Positions 7,210 to 16,719 of a stretch of DNA of 64,000 nucleotides are shown in pieces. Below the pieces are notes generated by a model. That model did not search any database, had not been told where the DNA came from, and worked only from the letters and a program-made list of their open reading frames with translations. This DNA comes from Bin5 sp965232575 (lineage in GTDB: Bacteria; Chloroflexota; Anaerolineae; Caldilineales; Caldilineaceae). How positions within the stretch are numbered: position 1 is the first letter of the stretch; every line of letters starts with the position of its first letter. The stretch is from positions 1,240,001-1,304,000 of the forward strand of contig CBDDPZ010000009.1 of NCBI GenBank assembly GCA_965232575.1. The letters are read 5' to 3'. Position numbers and translations under genes: made by a program.

Positions 7210-9735
7210 TCAGCGGCCGCTGCCTTTTAGAACGAGGCGGCGGCTGGCGGTCTTCTCAACGGCGGCGCGACGCCAGGGCATCTTGTGGTAGGCTCCTTCC
7301 AGCCACATTGGTATCTGATCGGCGTAGTTGCGACTGATGGGATGGCCTGACTGGCCGCTGGCGGTTACGCTTTGGGCGGCGTCCCAGTTGCCGATGTCGA
7401 AGATCTGGCGGTAGGCGGCCTGTACCTGGACGAGACCCGGGGGCAACTCGGACATGAATCCGGTCTGGTTTGGCGTGGTCCCGTCGCCGCCGATGGGATA
7501 GGGGCCGCGGTTGAAGAGCCAGCCGAGGATGGGTGCGCTGCCGAGTGTATGGCTGTAGCGGATCTGGTGCATCCGGCCCCATGCCCACTTGCGGGGTGTG
7601 GGATTCACTTCGCGGCGAAGGCGGTGCACGGAGAGCTGCAGGGCGGTCTCGATCAACTCCTCTCGGGTCCGGCGTCGGCCGGTGGCGGCGTCGGCATACC
7701 AGGGGGAGTTCTCTTCTTTTTTCAGAAGATCGAGAAGCCGGGTCTGGGCACGGAGCAGGAAGCCGTTGATGAGAAAGACCGGGCTGCTGCCTTTGCCAAA
7801 AAAGCCGGGGGCAGTGGCACCGAGCTTTTGGCCGAAGGTAAGGTCGAGAAGGTGCAATAGGGTGTAGTGGAAGACAAGGGCGGCGGGGCTTTCCTGGTCC
7901 ATGCGATAGCCCCAGTCCTGCAGCATGTTGACAGCGACGCGCACGTAGGGGTCGTCGCTCAGGTGGCCGGTCAGCAGCGGGGTAAGCTCCCTGGCGTAGA
8001 GGCTGGTCTCGTCGAGTTGAATCTGCTCCATGTCGCGCAATGTGAGCCGCTCTTTTTCGGCCAACATCTCCTCGATACGGCGCGCGCGCCAGCCGGGCAT
8101 GGTCTCAAAGCTGAGGACGTAGGGGAAGTCGTCGCCGGTAATCTTGTTGTTGGCGGTCACGACGATGCCGCTGGGGGGATTGAGAAGTCTGGGCAGCTCC
8201 TCGTCGGGAATGAAGCCGTCCCACTCGTAGTCCCCGCTCCAGCCGGGCACGGGGACGAGGCCGTTGCCGTTGCGGCGAATTGGGACGGCGCCGGCGAGGC
8301 GGTAGGCGATGTTGTCTTCGCGATCGGCGTAGACGAAGTTCTGAGAGGGTGCGCTCCAGTCGGCGAGGGCGGCGTCGAACTCCTGCCAGTTGCGGGCGCG
8401 GTTCAGGCGAAGAACCGAGCGCATCACGGTGCCCGGCTCGTGCCCGATCCAGCGGAGGGACAGAGGCGCGGCGGTCAGCACTGGCTCGTTGGGAAAACTG
8501 GCGTCGGGGCTGTCCGACCTGAGGATGCCGGTCAGGAGGGGGCCGTGGCGGGTCACGACGACTTCTTCCACGTGGGGGCGGGCGCGATTGCGCAGGTAGA
8601 TCTCTTCGCGGAGGACTGCGGCTTCTTCCCATTCGCCCTCGTACTCGAAGCGGGGCGGGCGGCCATTCCCGTTGTCGGGATGGGGGCGTTCTATGTAGAG
8701 GTCCTGGACGTCGGGGAAGGCGTTGGTCAAGCCCCAGGCGATATGTTCGTTGTGGCCAATGATGATGCCGGGCGCACCGGCGAATGAGGCGCCGCTGACG
8801 TGGATGCCGCGGTCGGAGTTTTCTGGCAGCGGGCAGGAGAGATGCATCTCATACCATGTGCCGGGCATTGTCATGACCAAGTGGGGATCGTTACAGAGAA
8901 TGGGGCGCCCGGTAGCGGTCTTCTCTGCTGAGATGGCCCAGGCATTACTTCCCTGCCCGAACTCCGGCGCGGCGACACCTAACCAGCTCTTCATCTGTTC
9001 GTATTCGTTGAGGATAAGGCCGGCGGTGTGGAGGAGGCGCATCGATTCGTGGCTGCCTGCGCCCTCGGATACTGTAGGGTTGGTATCTGGGTAGTCCGGC
9101 TCGAGGTCGGCGGCGAGAGTGGGGTCCAGTTTAGTGGCAAGCTGCAGCCGGACCAGTTCACTTTCCCAGTTGACGCTCAGGCTCCAGGCCATCATTTTGC
9201 CGAAGCCCAGTATGTCGACGGGCGACCACTCATCGGGCTGACGGCGGAGCAGGTTGAATTCGGCGGCCAGTCTCCCTTTACGGCTGCGGATATAGGCGTT
9301 GACGCCCTGGCAGTAGTGGTGCAGGGTGGCGGTCGTGGCCTCATCGAGGTCATCGAGTTCGGCCTGGGCGGCGCGGTGGAAGCCGACGATACGGCTGAAG
9401 CGATCTACGTCAAGGGCGACTTCGCCGAACATTTCAGCGAGGCGACCAAATGCGACGCGGCGGTTCAACTCCATTTGCCAGAGGCGGTCCTGGGCGTGGG
9501 TAAAGCCCTGGGCGCGCCAGAGGTCGGCCTCGTTCTGGGCGTAGATATGGGAGATACCGTGTTGGTCGCGGAGAACCTCGACTTCGGCGTCCAATTCGGG
9601 GAGGTCCAGTTCGCCTTCATGTTGGGGGGCAGGCCGTTGAACCAGCCACCAGTAGATGTAGACGATGAGCCCGCCGCCCAGCAGAATGATGACGAAGATA
9701 AGGGCGACGGCCAGTATCACTGTTATGAGATTCAT
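7210..9735 (-). CDS. Penicillin acylase family amidase (Ntn hydrolase), membrane-anchored
   Basis: 841 residues from the ATG at 9735, which has GGGAG four bases upstream. An N-terminal hydrophobic helix (about residues 7-29) suggests secretion or a membrane anchor. The alpha-chain region (HIYAQNEADLWRAQGFTHAQDRLWQM) is characteristic. The predicted autocatalytic cleavage and nucleophile Ser is Ser263 in GQGSNAWAIS, followed by NDPHL, as in the family. Members cut amide bonds of acylated substrates such as beta-lactams, N-acyl homoserine lactones or lipopeptides; the substrate here is unknown. The frame continues 63 codons upstream without similarity. It is divergent from queA, with a roughly 200-base shared upstream region. 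Confidence 0.88.
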   Translation of the reverse strand: MNLITVILAVALIFVIILLGGGLIVYIYWWLVQRPAPQHEGELDLPELDAEVEVLRDQHGISHIYAQNEADLWRAQGFTHAQDRLWQMELNRRVAFGRLAEMFGEVALDVDRFSRIVGFHRAAQAELDDLDEATTATLHHYCQGVNAYIRSRKGRLAAEFNLLRRQPDEWSPVDILGFGKMMAWSLSVNWESELVRLQLATKLDPTLAADLEPDYPDTNPTVSEGAGSHESMRLLHTAGLILNEYEQMKSWLGVAAPEFGQGSNAWAISAEKTATGRPILCNDPHLVMTMPGTWYEMHLSCPLPENSDRGIHVSGASFAGAPGIIIGHNEHIAWGLTNAFPDVQDLYIERPHPDNGNGRPPRFEYEGEWEEAAVLREEIYLRNRARPHVEEVVVTRHGPLLTGILRSDSPDASFPNEPVLTAAPLSLRWIGHEPGTVMRSVLRLNRARNWQEFDAALADWSAPSQNFVYADREDNIAYRLAGAVPIRRNGNGLVPVPGWSGDYEWDGFIPDEELPRLLNPPSGIVVTANNKITGDDFPYVLSFETMPGWRARRIEEMLAEKERLTLRDMEQIQLDETSLYARELTPLLTGHLSDDPYVRVAVNMLQDWGYRMDQESPAALVFHYTLLHLLDLTFGQKLGATAPGFFGKGSSPVFLINGFLLRAQTRLLDLLKKEENSPWYADAATGRRRTREELIETALQLSVHRLRREVNPTPRKWAWGRMHQIRYSHTLGSAPILGWLFNRGPYPIGGDGTTPNQTGFMSELPPGLVQVQAAYRQIFDIGNWDAAQSVTASGQSGHPISRNYADQIPMWLEGAYHKMPWRRAAVEKTASRRLVLKGSGR

Positions 9736-9989
9736 GGGCTCCCGTCTGTTGCGTATCACTTGAGTATTGTCTGGGCTGGATGAACGGAGTGACTTCTGCA
9801 GCCGCTCGTTCCTTTTGGGTCGGAGACTCAGTTCGCCTTTGCGCGCCGGCAGGTTGCAGTCTGCCGGGCGCTTCCCCGATTCTAACACCTGTGTTAAAAC
9901 GGAGTGAAATTGTGGCTGGATCATCGCGGCCTCCCGTTACCATGGCCGACACCGGACTGGCGCCGCAGCAGGCGACGTGTGTTTTCCAG

Positions 9990-11075
9990 ATGCGTACCGA
10001 TCTTTTCGATTACGAACTGCCGAAGAGCTTCATCGCCCAGAAGCCGGCCGAACCAAGGGATAGTAGCAGGTTGCTCGTTTTGGACCGAGAGTCCGGGCGA
10101 ATGGAACACCGCCGTTTTGGCGAGATCGGGGCGTATCTGCAGGCCGGAGATGTGCTGGTTGCCAACGACAGCCACGTCGTTCCGGCGCGGCTGCGGGGGC
10201 GTAAGCCGACGGGTGGAGCGGTGGAGATCTTTCTGCTGCGCCGGTTGGACGACGCGGGTAGAGAGTGGAGTTGCCTGGTGCGAGGGCGGGGTTTGCGGGT
10301 TGGCGCGAGGGCGGAACTGGATAGCGGCCCGATCGTGGCGGAGATCGTCGCGGAGGAACGCGGGGGACTGCGGCGGGCGCGATTCTCTGCGCCGATTGGG
10401 GCGATTCTGGGAGAGCTGGGGGAGTTACCTCTGCCGCCTTATATCAATGACTTTGCCGGTGACAGGGGACGGTATCAGACAGTGTACAGTCGGGCGGATG
10501 GCAGCGTCGCGGCGCCGACAGCTGGCCTGCATTTCACGCCGGAGCTATTGCAGACGTTGCGGGAGATGGGGGTTGGGTGGGAGACGATCACGTTGCACGT
10601 GGGGCTGGATACGTTTGGTCCGGTGACGGCGGAGCGGGTGGCCGATCATCAGATTCATCGCGAGTGGGCGGAGTTGACTGCGGCGTCGGCGGGGGCAATC
10701 AACGCGGCCAGAAAGCAGGGGGGGCGAGTCTTTGCAGTGGGTACAACGTCGACGCGCGTGCTGGAGTATTGCGCCACGTCTGCGCAGGGGGTGGATGGGT
10801 ACGGGTCGGAGCGCGGGCGGCAGGCGGTCGTGCCCTTTACAGGCGAAGTCGATCTGTTCATCTACCCTGGTTATGGTTTTCAGGCCGTGGATGCGCTGCT
10901 GACGAATTTTCACCTGCCGCGGTCATCGCTGCTGATGCTGGTGAGCGCGTTTGTAGGGCAGGCCCATCCTCAGGAAATTGACGCGGGCCGGCAGATGCTA
11001 CTGCGGACTTACGAAGCGGCGAAGGCGGAGGGGTATCGTTTTTACAGTTTTGGCGATGCGATGTTGATAGTGTGA
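9990..11075 (+). CDS. queA: S-adenosylmethionine:tRNA ribosyltransferase-isomerase
   Basis: 361 residues from the ATG at 9990, chosen because family members begin just before FDYELPxxxIAQ. An alternative in-frame ATG lies at 9942, and neither has a strong ribosome site. QueA transfers and rearranges the ribosyl group of SAM onto 7-aminomethyl-7-deazaguanine in tRNA to give epoxyqueuosine. Recognisable blocks are AQKPAEPRDSSRLLVL, NDSHVVPARLRGRK, the AAPTAGLHFT segment, HVGLDTFGPV, VGTTSTRVLE and TNFHLPRSSLLMLV near the end. Full length, no defects. It is the only plus-strand gene before 35 kb. Confidence 0.95.
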   Translation: MRTDLFDYELPKSFIAQKPAEPRDSSRLLVLDRESGRMEHRRFGEIGAYLQAGDVLVANDSHVVPARLRGRKPTGGAVEIFLLRRLDDAGREWSCLVRGRGLRVGARAELDSGPIVAEIVAEERGGLRRARFSAPIGAILGELGELPLPPYINDFAGDRGRYQTVYSRADGSVAAPTAGLHFTPELLQTLREMGVGWETITLHVGLDTFGPVTAERVADHQIHREWAELTAASAGAINAARKQGGRVFAVGTTSTRVLEYCATSAQGVDGYGSERGRQAVVPFTGEVDLFIYPGYGFQAVDALLTNFHLPRSSLLMLVSAFVGQAHPQEIDAGRQMLLRTYEAAKAEGYRFYSFGDAMLIV

Positions 11076-11159
11076 AACGATGCGCTCAGAAACTGGATGG
11101 CGATGAGGCGAGGGAATGGAAGATGTCCGGTGACGCAACCACGAGAGCGTATACAGGCT

Positions 11160-12158
11160 TTAGGCGGCAGACGGCGCGGGCGGCGTGGAGGGTGATGCGG
11201 TATACAGTGGTTCCGTGTGGGCGCGGTCCTGGAGGTCGGCGATGCTGGCGACGTTCTGGGCCGCCATCCACTGCTGGAGTTCGGCGCGGATGAGGCGGAT
11301 GGCGTCGGGGCCGCGGTGGTAGATGGCGCTGCCGACGCCGACGGCGGTGGCGCCGGCCATAAGCATTTCGACCGCGTCCTGGCCGTTGCTGACGCCGCCG
11401 GTGCCGATGATGGGCGTCCGGGGGCAGGCTTTGCGGCTATCGTAAACGGCCTTGAGGGCGATGGGCTTGAGGGCTGGGCCGCTGATGCCGCCGCTGCGGT
11501 TGGCGAGGACGGACTGGCCGCTGTATGGGTCGAGGACGAGGCCAGGCATGGTGTTGATGGCGCAGAGCGCGTCGGCGCCGGCGTGGACCGCGGCCTGGGC
11601 GATGCGGCCGACGCTGGGAACGTTGGGGGCGAGCTTGACGATGACGGGGATGGTCTGGCCGGCGACGGCCTCCTTGACGTAACCGGTGACGGCGGCGGCG
11701 GAGTCGGCATTAGCGGCGAAGGGCTCGCCAAAACTGTCCTCGACGTTGGGACAGGAGATGTTGACCTCGATGAAGTCGGGTTGCGCACAGGCGACGCGGA
11801 GAGCGACGTCACCGAATCCGGCAGCGGTGCCAGCAAAGATGCTGGCAATGACAGGGATCCCACGCGGTTGGAGCCTCGCTTTCGCCTTCTGAAGCAGCCC
11901 GATTTCCTCTTCAACGCCTGGATTCGCCAAACCGATTGCATTCAGCAGGCCGCCGCCCCAGTCGATACAGGAGGGGTTGACGTGACCGGTGCGGGGTTCG
12001 GGGCCGCAGCTCTTGGCGGTTACGGCACCGCAACCTTCTGCGACAGCGCGTTCGAGCAGGCTTACGGTTGTGCCCCAAATGCCGCTTGCCAGCACGAGCG
12101 GCGTGTGCAGTTCTCGGTCGAGAAATGTAACTGACAGGTTGGGAAGATCCTCGCTCAA
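11160..12158 (-). CDS. pyrD: Dihydroorotate dehydrogenase, class 1 (probably 1B catalytic subunit)
   Basis: 332 residues. An FMN-binding TIM barrel that oxidises dihydroorotate to orotate in pyrimidine synthesis. Visible are LASGIWG near the N-terminus, KSCGPEPRTGH for the first FMN-binding loop, LLNAIGLANPG, NISCPNVE with Cys as the catalytic base expected in class 1 enzymes (a Ser would mark class 2), IVKLAPNV, INTMPG, and IIGTGGVSNGQDAVEMLMAGA for the phosphate site. The last 20 residues are Pro/Ser/Thr-rich and variable. It lies 33 bases after pyrFE on the same strand, so the two form a pyrimidine operon. No pyrK electron-transfer subunit is seen nearby. Confidence 0.93.
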   Translation of the reverse strand: MSEDLPNLSVTFLDRELHTPLVLASGIWGTTVSLLERAVAEGCGAVTAKSCGPEPRTGHVNPSCIDWGGGLLNAIGLANPGVEEEIGLLQKAKARLQPRGIPVIASIFAGTAAGFGDVALRVACAQPDFIEVNISCPNVEDSFGEPFAANADSAAAVTGYVKEAVAGQTIPVIVKLAPNVPSVGRIAQAAVHAGADALCAINTMPGLVLDPYSGQSVLANRSGGISGPALKPIALKAVYDSRKACPRTPIIGTGGVSNGQDAVEMLMAGATAVGVGSAIYHRGPDAIRLIRAELQQWMAAQNVASIADLQDRAHTEPLYTASPSTPPAPSAA

Positions 12159-12191
12159 TCCGGATCACTCTCTACTAAACAGACAGCTAAG

Positions 12192-13703
12192 CTACCGATT
12201 TTCCCCAACGGGGGCGGATAGACCCAGCGACTGACGAATCTCTTCGGGGATATGGCCGGTCTCGGATATCAGGTCCAAGACGTCTCCCAATGCCAGAACA
12301 CTGTGCACGCGGATGCCGGCCTTTCGCAAGTTTTCGACGCCGCCCTGCTGCCTGTCCAGCAACACGATTGCATCCTCGACAACCAAGCCGGCGGCGCGGA
12401 ACAGTTCGACTGAGCTGACGATGCTGCCGCCGGTGGTGATCACGTCTTCGATGATGACGACGCGCTCGCCCGGCTGCCAGAGGCCTTCGATATCCTTGCC
12501 CAATCCGTGACTCTTGTTCTCTTTACGATTGTAGATGAGTGGGACGCCGCTTGCGAGCGAGACGGCCATGCCGATTGGCAGGGCAGCGTAGGGGACGCCG
12601 GCGATCCGGTCGCATTGCAGTGCGGCCAGTTCTCTGGCGTAAGCAGCGGCGGCGGCTTGCATCAGGTCGGGACGGCTGACGAGGAGGCGCAGGTCCACGT
12701 ACATCGAGGAGCGTTTGCCGCTGGCAAGGGTGAAGTCGCCGAACTGTAGGGCGCCGAGTTCGGCGAGGCCAATAACGAGGTCCCTGTGGGACGCTGGAAT
12801 AGGCGAGGGATCCGGGGCAGAGGAGGCCGCCTCTACTTTCGCTTGAGAAAAGGTCTGTGCGCGAGCAGCGTTTATGCCTTCTCGAATTCGGGCTGCGGCC
12901 TGACGGGGGTTGTCTGCCTGGGTGACGCTGCGGGTGGCGGCGACGAGGACTCCGAGTCCGTCGGCGCGTAGGCCGGCTTTAAGTGCCGCTTCGAGGTCTC
13001 CTCCTTGGGCGCCGATACCCGGGGCCAGAAGCCAGGCGCTGGGCGCGACAGCGCGGACATCGGCAAGAGCTTCGGGATAGGTTGCGCCGACGACCAGGCC
13101 TACGGCAGAGGACCAGCTGACGGCTTCTTTGGCTACGCGCAGGAAGAGAGGGCCACCTTCGTCATGATTCTGCTCGTTGTGGGCGATCAGCTTCTGGAAG
13201 GTGCCGGCGGAGGGATTGGATGTGTGACAAAGTACGAACAGCCCTTTGTCGGCATAGGCAGCGAAGGGGGCGATACTGTCTTCACCAAGGTAGGGGCTGA
13301 GTGTTACGGCATCGACGCCGAGTTCTTCGAAGCAGGCGCGGGCGTAGGCGGCGGCGGTGGAGCCAATGTCACCCCTTTTGGCATCGAGGAGGACTGGAAT
13401 GTCCGACGGGACGGAAGAAATGGTCGCGCGCAGGAGGACCATGCCGGGCTGGCCGAGGGCTTCGTAGAAGGCGATGTTGGGCTTGTAGCAGCAGACGAGG
13501 TCGGAGGTGGCTTCGATGACGGCCTTGTTCCATGCCAGTAGGGCTTGGCAATTTCTTTCGGTTTCGTCATCTGGCTCTTCACTGGAGGCAGCCGAGGGGA
13601 CGCGGTAGCGGTCCGGACAGGCTTTGGGCGTGGGGTCAAGGCCGACGCAGAGAAGTGTGTCGTTCTTTTGCGCGGCCGCTTCCAGCTTTTCGTAGAAGGA
13701 CAT
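12192..13703 (-). CDS. pyrF-pyrE: Bifunctional orotidine-5'-phosphate decarboxylase / orotate phosphoribosyltransferase
   Basis: 503 residues from the ATG at 13703 (MSFYEKL); the open frame extends 27 codons upstream without conservation. Residues 1 to about 285 are a type 2 (PyrF subfamily 2) OMP decarboxylase: LCVGLDPTP, KPNIAFYEALG, the catalytic LLDAKRGDIGSTA, LSPYLGEDS and APGIGAQGGD. After a Pro/Ala/Ser linker, residues about 310-500 are orotate phosphoribosyltransferase: LASGKRSSMYVDLR, IAGVPYAALPIG, and the PRPP loop VVIIEDVITTGGS. The enzyme performs the last two steps of UMP synthesis. The order here (decarboxylase first) is opposite to animal UMP synthase. It sits 33 bases upstream of pyrD. 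Confidence 0.95.
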   Translation of the reverse strand: MSFYEKLEAAAQKNDTLLCVGLDPTPKACPDRYRVPSAASSEEPDDETERNCQALLAWNKAVIEATSDLVCCYKPNIAFYEALGQPGMVLLRATISSVPSDIPVLLDAKRGDIGSTAAAYARACFEELGVDAVTLSPYLGEDSIAPFAAYADKGLFVLCHTSNPSAGTFQKLIAHNEQNHDEGGPLFLRVAKEAVSWSSAVGLVVGATYPEALADVRAVAPSAWLLAPGIGAQGGDLEAALKAGLRADGLGVLVAATRSVTQADNPRQAAARIREGINAARAQTFSQAKVEAASSAPDPSPIPASHRDLVIGLAELGALQFGDFTLASGKRSSMYVDLRLLVSRPDLMQAAAAAYARELAALQCDRIAGVPYAALPIGMAVSLASGVPLIYNRKENKSHGLGKDIEGLWQPGERVVIIEDVITTGGSIVSSVELFRAAGLVVEDAIVLLDRQQGGVENLRKAGIRVHSVLALGDVLDLISETGHIPEEIRQSLGLSAPVGENR

Positions 13704-13836
13704 GCTGGGTTCTCGCTTTTGCAGGGTTGAACGGCGCGGCCAGAAGAACTCCGTGCCAGAGAATTTGGTCAAAACTTGGGGCATCCATGAAGTGGAACGG
13801 GACGCGTCGGAACCGCGCAGAGGGCTTCATATCGCG

Positions 13837-14745
13837 CTACATCGCGGCCAGCTCGGCGAGGCCGGCCTCTTCCAGATCGGCGCGCATTTTTTCCTCTTTA
13901 TCAGGTGAGATGGACTCCTGGGGCAGCCGGAGAGGGCCGCAGTCGATGCCAAGGACTTTCATGGAAACGCGAAGGGCGGCGCCGACGCCGTGGTCGATCA
14001 TTACGGCGGTTAGCCGGTTGGCTTGTTTTTGGAGGGCAAGAGCCTGAGCGAAGTCGCCGGAGTCGCAGCAGGCGCGCATCTTGCCGTAGGCACCGGGCAT
14101 GACGTTGAGAGTAGAGCCGATGTTGCCGGGCGCCCTCATCATAGCAGCGAAAAGGCACTGTTCATCCATGCCGGAGAAGATGGTCCAGCCCCGGCCAGAG
14201 GGCAGGGCGTCTCCCAGGTCGATGATCTGCGCGATCTCGTACATGTTGGGGCCGGTGTATTTGGCTCCGCCCACGTTGGGGATGCGGCTCAGGAGATCTT
14301 TCATGAGGGAGGTTGCATCGATCTGGCCGCCGAAGAGGTAGGGGAAGAAGGGCAGGCCGGGCGCGGCGGCGGCGATGGCGCTGTAGTGACGGTAGGTCGC
14401 TTCAAGGCCGCCGAGGTAGACGGGCAGTACGGAACTGACCCCGTCAGCTCCCTGTTCCTGTGCATGGCAGGCAAGCGCGGCGGCTTCGACGGTGCTGATG
14501 CTGCCGACGTGGACGATGACGGGGATGCGGCCGCCGACCTGGTCGATGGCGGTTTCGACTACGCTGCGACGATCTGCGGCCGAGATCAGGAGGCCCTCGC
14601 CGGTGCCGCCCAAGAGGTAGAGGCCATCGACCTTCTTGGCGAGCATGTAGTCGACTAGCTCGCGGAGCGCTGTGAGATTGGCGCCACCGTCGGCGGAGGC
14701 GGGCGTGATGAGCGCGGGCCATGCGCCTGTGAATGTCTTGTCCAT
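13837..14745 (-). CDS. DapA/NanA family class I aldolase, N-acetylneuraminate lyase-like
   Basis: 302 residues, the usual length of the dihydrodipicolinate synthase / N-acetylneuraminate lyase family, a TIM barrel using a Schiff-base Lys. Features are PALITP at the N-terminus, the LLGGTGEG substrate-carboxylate motif (GGTGE), and VGGAKYTGPNMYE with the likely catalytic Lys, more like sialate lyase (KFTxxDxY) than DapA (KEA). The strand that usually carries the catalytic Tyr reads FPYLFGG, so the Tyr register is atypical. It is the last gene of the sugar-uptake operon, seven bases after a permease gene, which favours cleavage of an imported sugar acid. It could instead be another keto-acid aldolase of the family. 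Confidence 0.8.
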   Translation of the reverse strand: MDKTFTGAWPALITPASADGGANLTALRELVDYMLAKKVDGLYLLGGTGEGLLISAADRRSVVETAIDQVGGRIPVIVHVGSISTVEAAALACHAQEQGADGVSSVLPVYLGGLEATYRHYSAIAAAAPGLPFFPYLFGGQIDATSLMKDLLSRIPNVGGAKYTGPNMYEIAQIIDLGDALPSGRGWTIFSGMDEQCLFAAMMRAPGNIGSTLNVMPGAYGKMRACCDSGDFAQALALQKQANRLTAVMIDHGVGAALRVSMKVLGIDCGPLRLPQESISPDKEEKMRADLEEAGLAELAAM

Positions 14746-14752
14746 TGTGGAA

Positions 14753-15643
14753 TCAGCCTTTGATGGAGCCGAGCATGATGCCCCTGACGAAGTAGCGCTG
14801 GATGAAGGGGTAGATCATGAGGATCGGCAGGGTGGTGATGACGATCATGGCGGCTTTGAGCGACTCGGCCGGCGGGGGGTCAGTGAGCTCGGTCATTTCG
14901 GCGAGTCCCGAGTAGTCGCTGTACTGACCTGTGCCGTATTCGAGGATACCGCGCAGGATCAACTGGAGAGGCAGTTTTTTCGGATCGTTTATATAGATGG
15001 CGGCGTCAAACCAGTAGTTCCAGTGCATGACGGCGTACCAGAGGCCGATGGTTGCGATGACGGGCATGGAGAGGGGAAGGAAGACGCGCACCAGTACGAC
15101 CAAGGGGCTGGCGCCGTCCATAATGGCGGCCTCTTCCAGCTCCTCCGGTATGGCCAACATGAAGTTGCGCATGATCAAGAGCCACCAGGGATTGACCAGA
15201 TTCGGCAAGATCATTGACCAGAAACTGTCCAAGAGTCGAAGTTTTTCAATCAGGACGAAGTTGGGAATCAGGCCGCCATGGAAGAGCATGGTGAAAAAAA
15301 TGAACATCGTGATGGGAACGCGGGCAAAGAGCCGGCGTTTGGAAAGAACGTAGGCCAGTGGGAAGGTGAAGATAAGGCCGAGGGCGGTGCCGACAACGAC
15401 GCGGGCGGTGGTGACCATATAGGCGTTGATTACAATTGAACCCTGGCCCAGCAGCATCTCATAGGAGTTGAGAACCGGCCGGTACGGGTACAGAATGAAC
15501 AGCCCGCGCAAAGCGTACTCTCTACCGCTGACCAGAGAAGTGGACACAACAGAGAGGAAAGGGATGAGAAAGAACAGGGTAAGTATGGTAAGGACAAAGA
15601 TGTTGATCCAGTCGAACAGCTTTTCGCCTCGGGATAGTTTCAT
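14753..15643 (-). CDS. Carbohydrate ABC transporter permease (LplC/YtcP type)
   Basis: 296 residues with six predicted membrane helices. The cytoplasmic EAA loop that docks the ATPase is visible in EELEEAAIMDGASPLVVLVRVFLPL (about residues 185-210). The C-terminus FIQRYFVRGIMLGSIKG is the usual end of this CUT1-like subfamily, which imports oligosaccharides or modified sugars. It starts nine bases after the partner permease and ends seven bases before the aldolase gene, so it is in a tight operon. No ATPase gene is in the cluster; a shared MsmK-type ATPase encoded elsewhere is the usual solution. Confidence 0.93.
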   Translation of the reverse strand: MKLSRGEKLFDWINIFVLTILTLFFLIPFLSVVSTSLVSGREYALRGLFILYPYRPVLNSYEMLLGQGSIVINAYMVTTARVVVGTALGLIFTFPLAYVLSKRRLFARVPITMFIFFTMLFHGGLIPNFVLIEKLRLLDSFWSMILPNLVNPWWLLIMRNFMLAIPEELEEAAIMDGASPLVVLVRVFLPLSMPVIATIGLWYAVMHWNYWFDAAIYINDPKKLPLQLILRGILEYGTGQYSDYSGLAEMTELTDPPPAESLKAAMIVITTLPILMIYPFIQRYFVRGIMLGSIKG

Positions 15644-15652
15644 GGCGCCCTC

Positions 15653-16645
15653 CTACCAGAGGCCTTCCTGCCCTAAATAATGGGCAACTTTGTTTGCCAT
15701 ATACATCAAGATCAGTGCAAGAACGGACTTGAAGAGGCCTACCGCGGCCCCGAATGAGTATTGGCGGCCGATGAGGCCGGCGCGATAGACGTAGGTGTCG
15801 ATGATGTCGGAGACGGAGTAGACGGAGGGAGAATAGAGAAGCAGGATCTGCTCGAAACCTGCGTCCAGCATACCGCCGATACGAAAGATGAGGATAATGA
15901 CGATTGCGAAGGAGATGCTGGGAAGGGTGACATACCACATGCGCTGGAAGCGATTGGCGCCATCCATGGCAGCCGCCTCGTACATCTCCGGGTTGATTGT
16001 GGCCATGGCGGCCAGAAAGATGATGCTGTTCCAGCCGGCCTGCTGCCAGATGTCCATGGTGACAAGGATGGAGCGGAAGAGGGCCGGGTCGGTCAGAAAG
16101 GCCTGAGGTTCGCCTCCGAATGCGACGATCGCCTGATTGAGGAGGCCGCCCTGAGGTGTAAGCATGGCGCGGACGATGCCGGCGGCCACGACCATGGAAA
16201 AGAAGTGCGGCAGGTACGAAATGGTCTGAACGGTGCGCTGGAAGAGCGTGATGCGCACCTCATTGATCAAAAGAGCGAGGATGATAGGGAGGGGGAACCC
16301 GAAGATAAGCTTATAGAAGCTGATGAGGACAGTGTTGCGTACGACGTTCCAGAAGAAGATGGAGTCGAAGAAGTTGCGGAAGTGCTTCAATCCCACAAAG
16401 TTGTCCATGCTGAACATGGCGCCGATGCCGAGGAAGGGATCGTAGTCCTGGAAGGCGATGATCAGGCCGACCATGGGGAGGTAGCGGAAGATCACGAAGT
16501 AAAGGAGGGGCAGTGCGGCAAGGGCGTAAAGGAACCGATCGCGCTTAATCTGGCGCCATGCTTCGCGGAAGCCCCGCTTCTCCGTGAAGACGGGGGAGTC
16601 CTGGTCCATGCGCACTCTGATCTGTTCGCCAAGGGGTTGTTGCAT
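15653..16645 (-). CDS. Carbohydrate ABC transporter permease (LplB type)
   Basis: 330 residues from the ATG at 16645, which has AGGAGG seven bases upstream; the frame extends 55 codons further in a Pro/Arg-rich non-conserved stretch. Six to seven membrane helices follow a basic cytoplasmic start (REAWRQIKRDRFLYALAAL). The first periplasmic-facing motif FRYLPMVGLIIAFQDYDP and the EAA-like loop PEMYEAAAMDGANRFQRMWYVTLP are typical of the LplB/YteP family. It pairs with the next permease to form the membrane channel for the sugar bound by the adjacent lipoproteins. Confidence 0.93.
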   Translation of the reverse strand: MQQPLGEQIRVRMDQDSPVFTEKRGFREAWRQIKRDRFLYALAALPLLYFVIFRYLPMVGLIIAFQDYDPFLGIGAMFSMDNFVGLKHFRNFFDSIFFWNVVRNTVLISFYKLIFGFPLPIILALLINEVRITLFQRTVQTISYLPHFFSMVVAAGIVRAMLTPQGGLLNQAIVAFGGEPQAFLTDPALFRSILVTMDIWQQAGWNSIIFLAAMATINPEMYEAAAMDGANRFQRMWYVTLPSISFAIVIILIFRIGGMLDAGFEQILLLYSPSVYSVSDIIDTYVYRAGLIGRQYSFGAAVGLFKSVLALILMYMANKVAHYLGQEGLW

Positions 16646-16719
16646 TCGTCCACCTCCTGTCGCCGAGGGGAGAGCTGGGGGAGGAGGGTCGGGCCCTCCT
16701 TCCCCAAAGTACGGGTCAA

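Noticed and set aside
10577..10981. A plus-strand frame inside queA
   Set aside because: It is Gly/Arg-rich and out of frame with queA, which is fully conserved.
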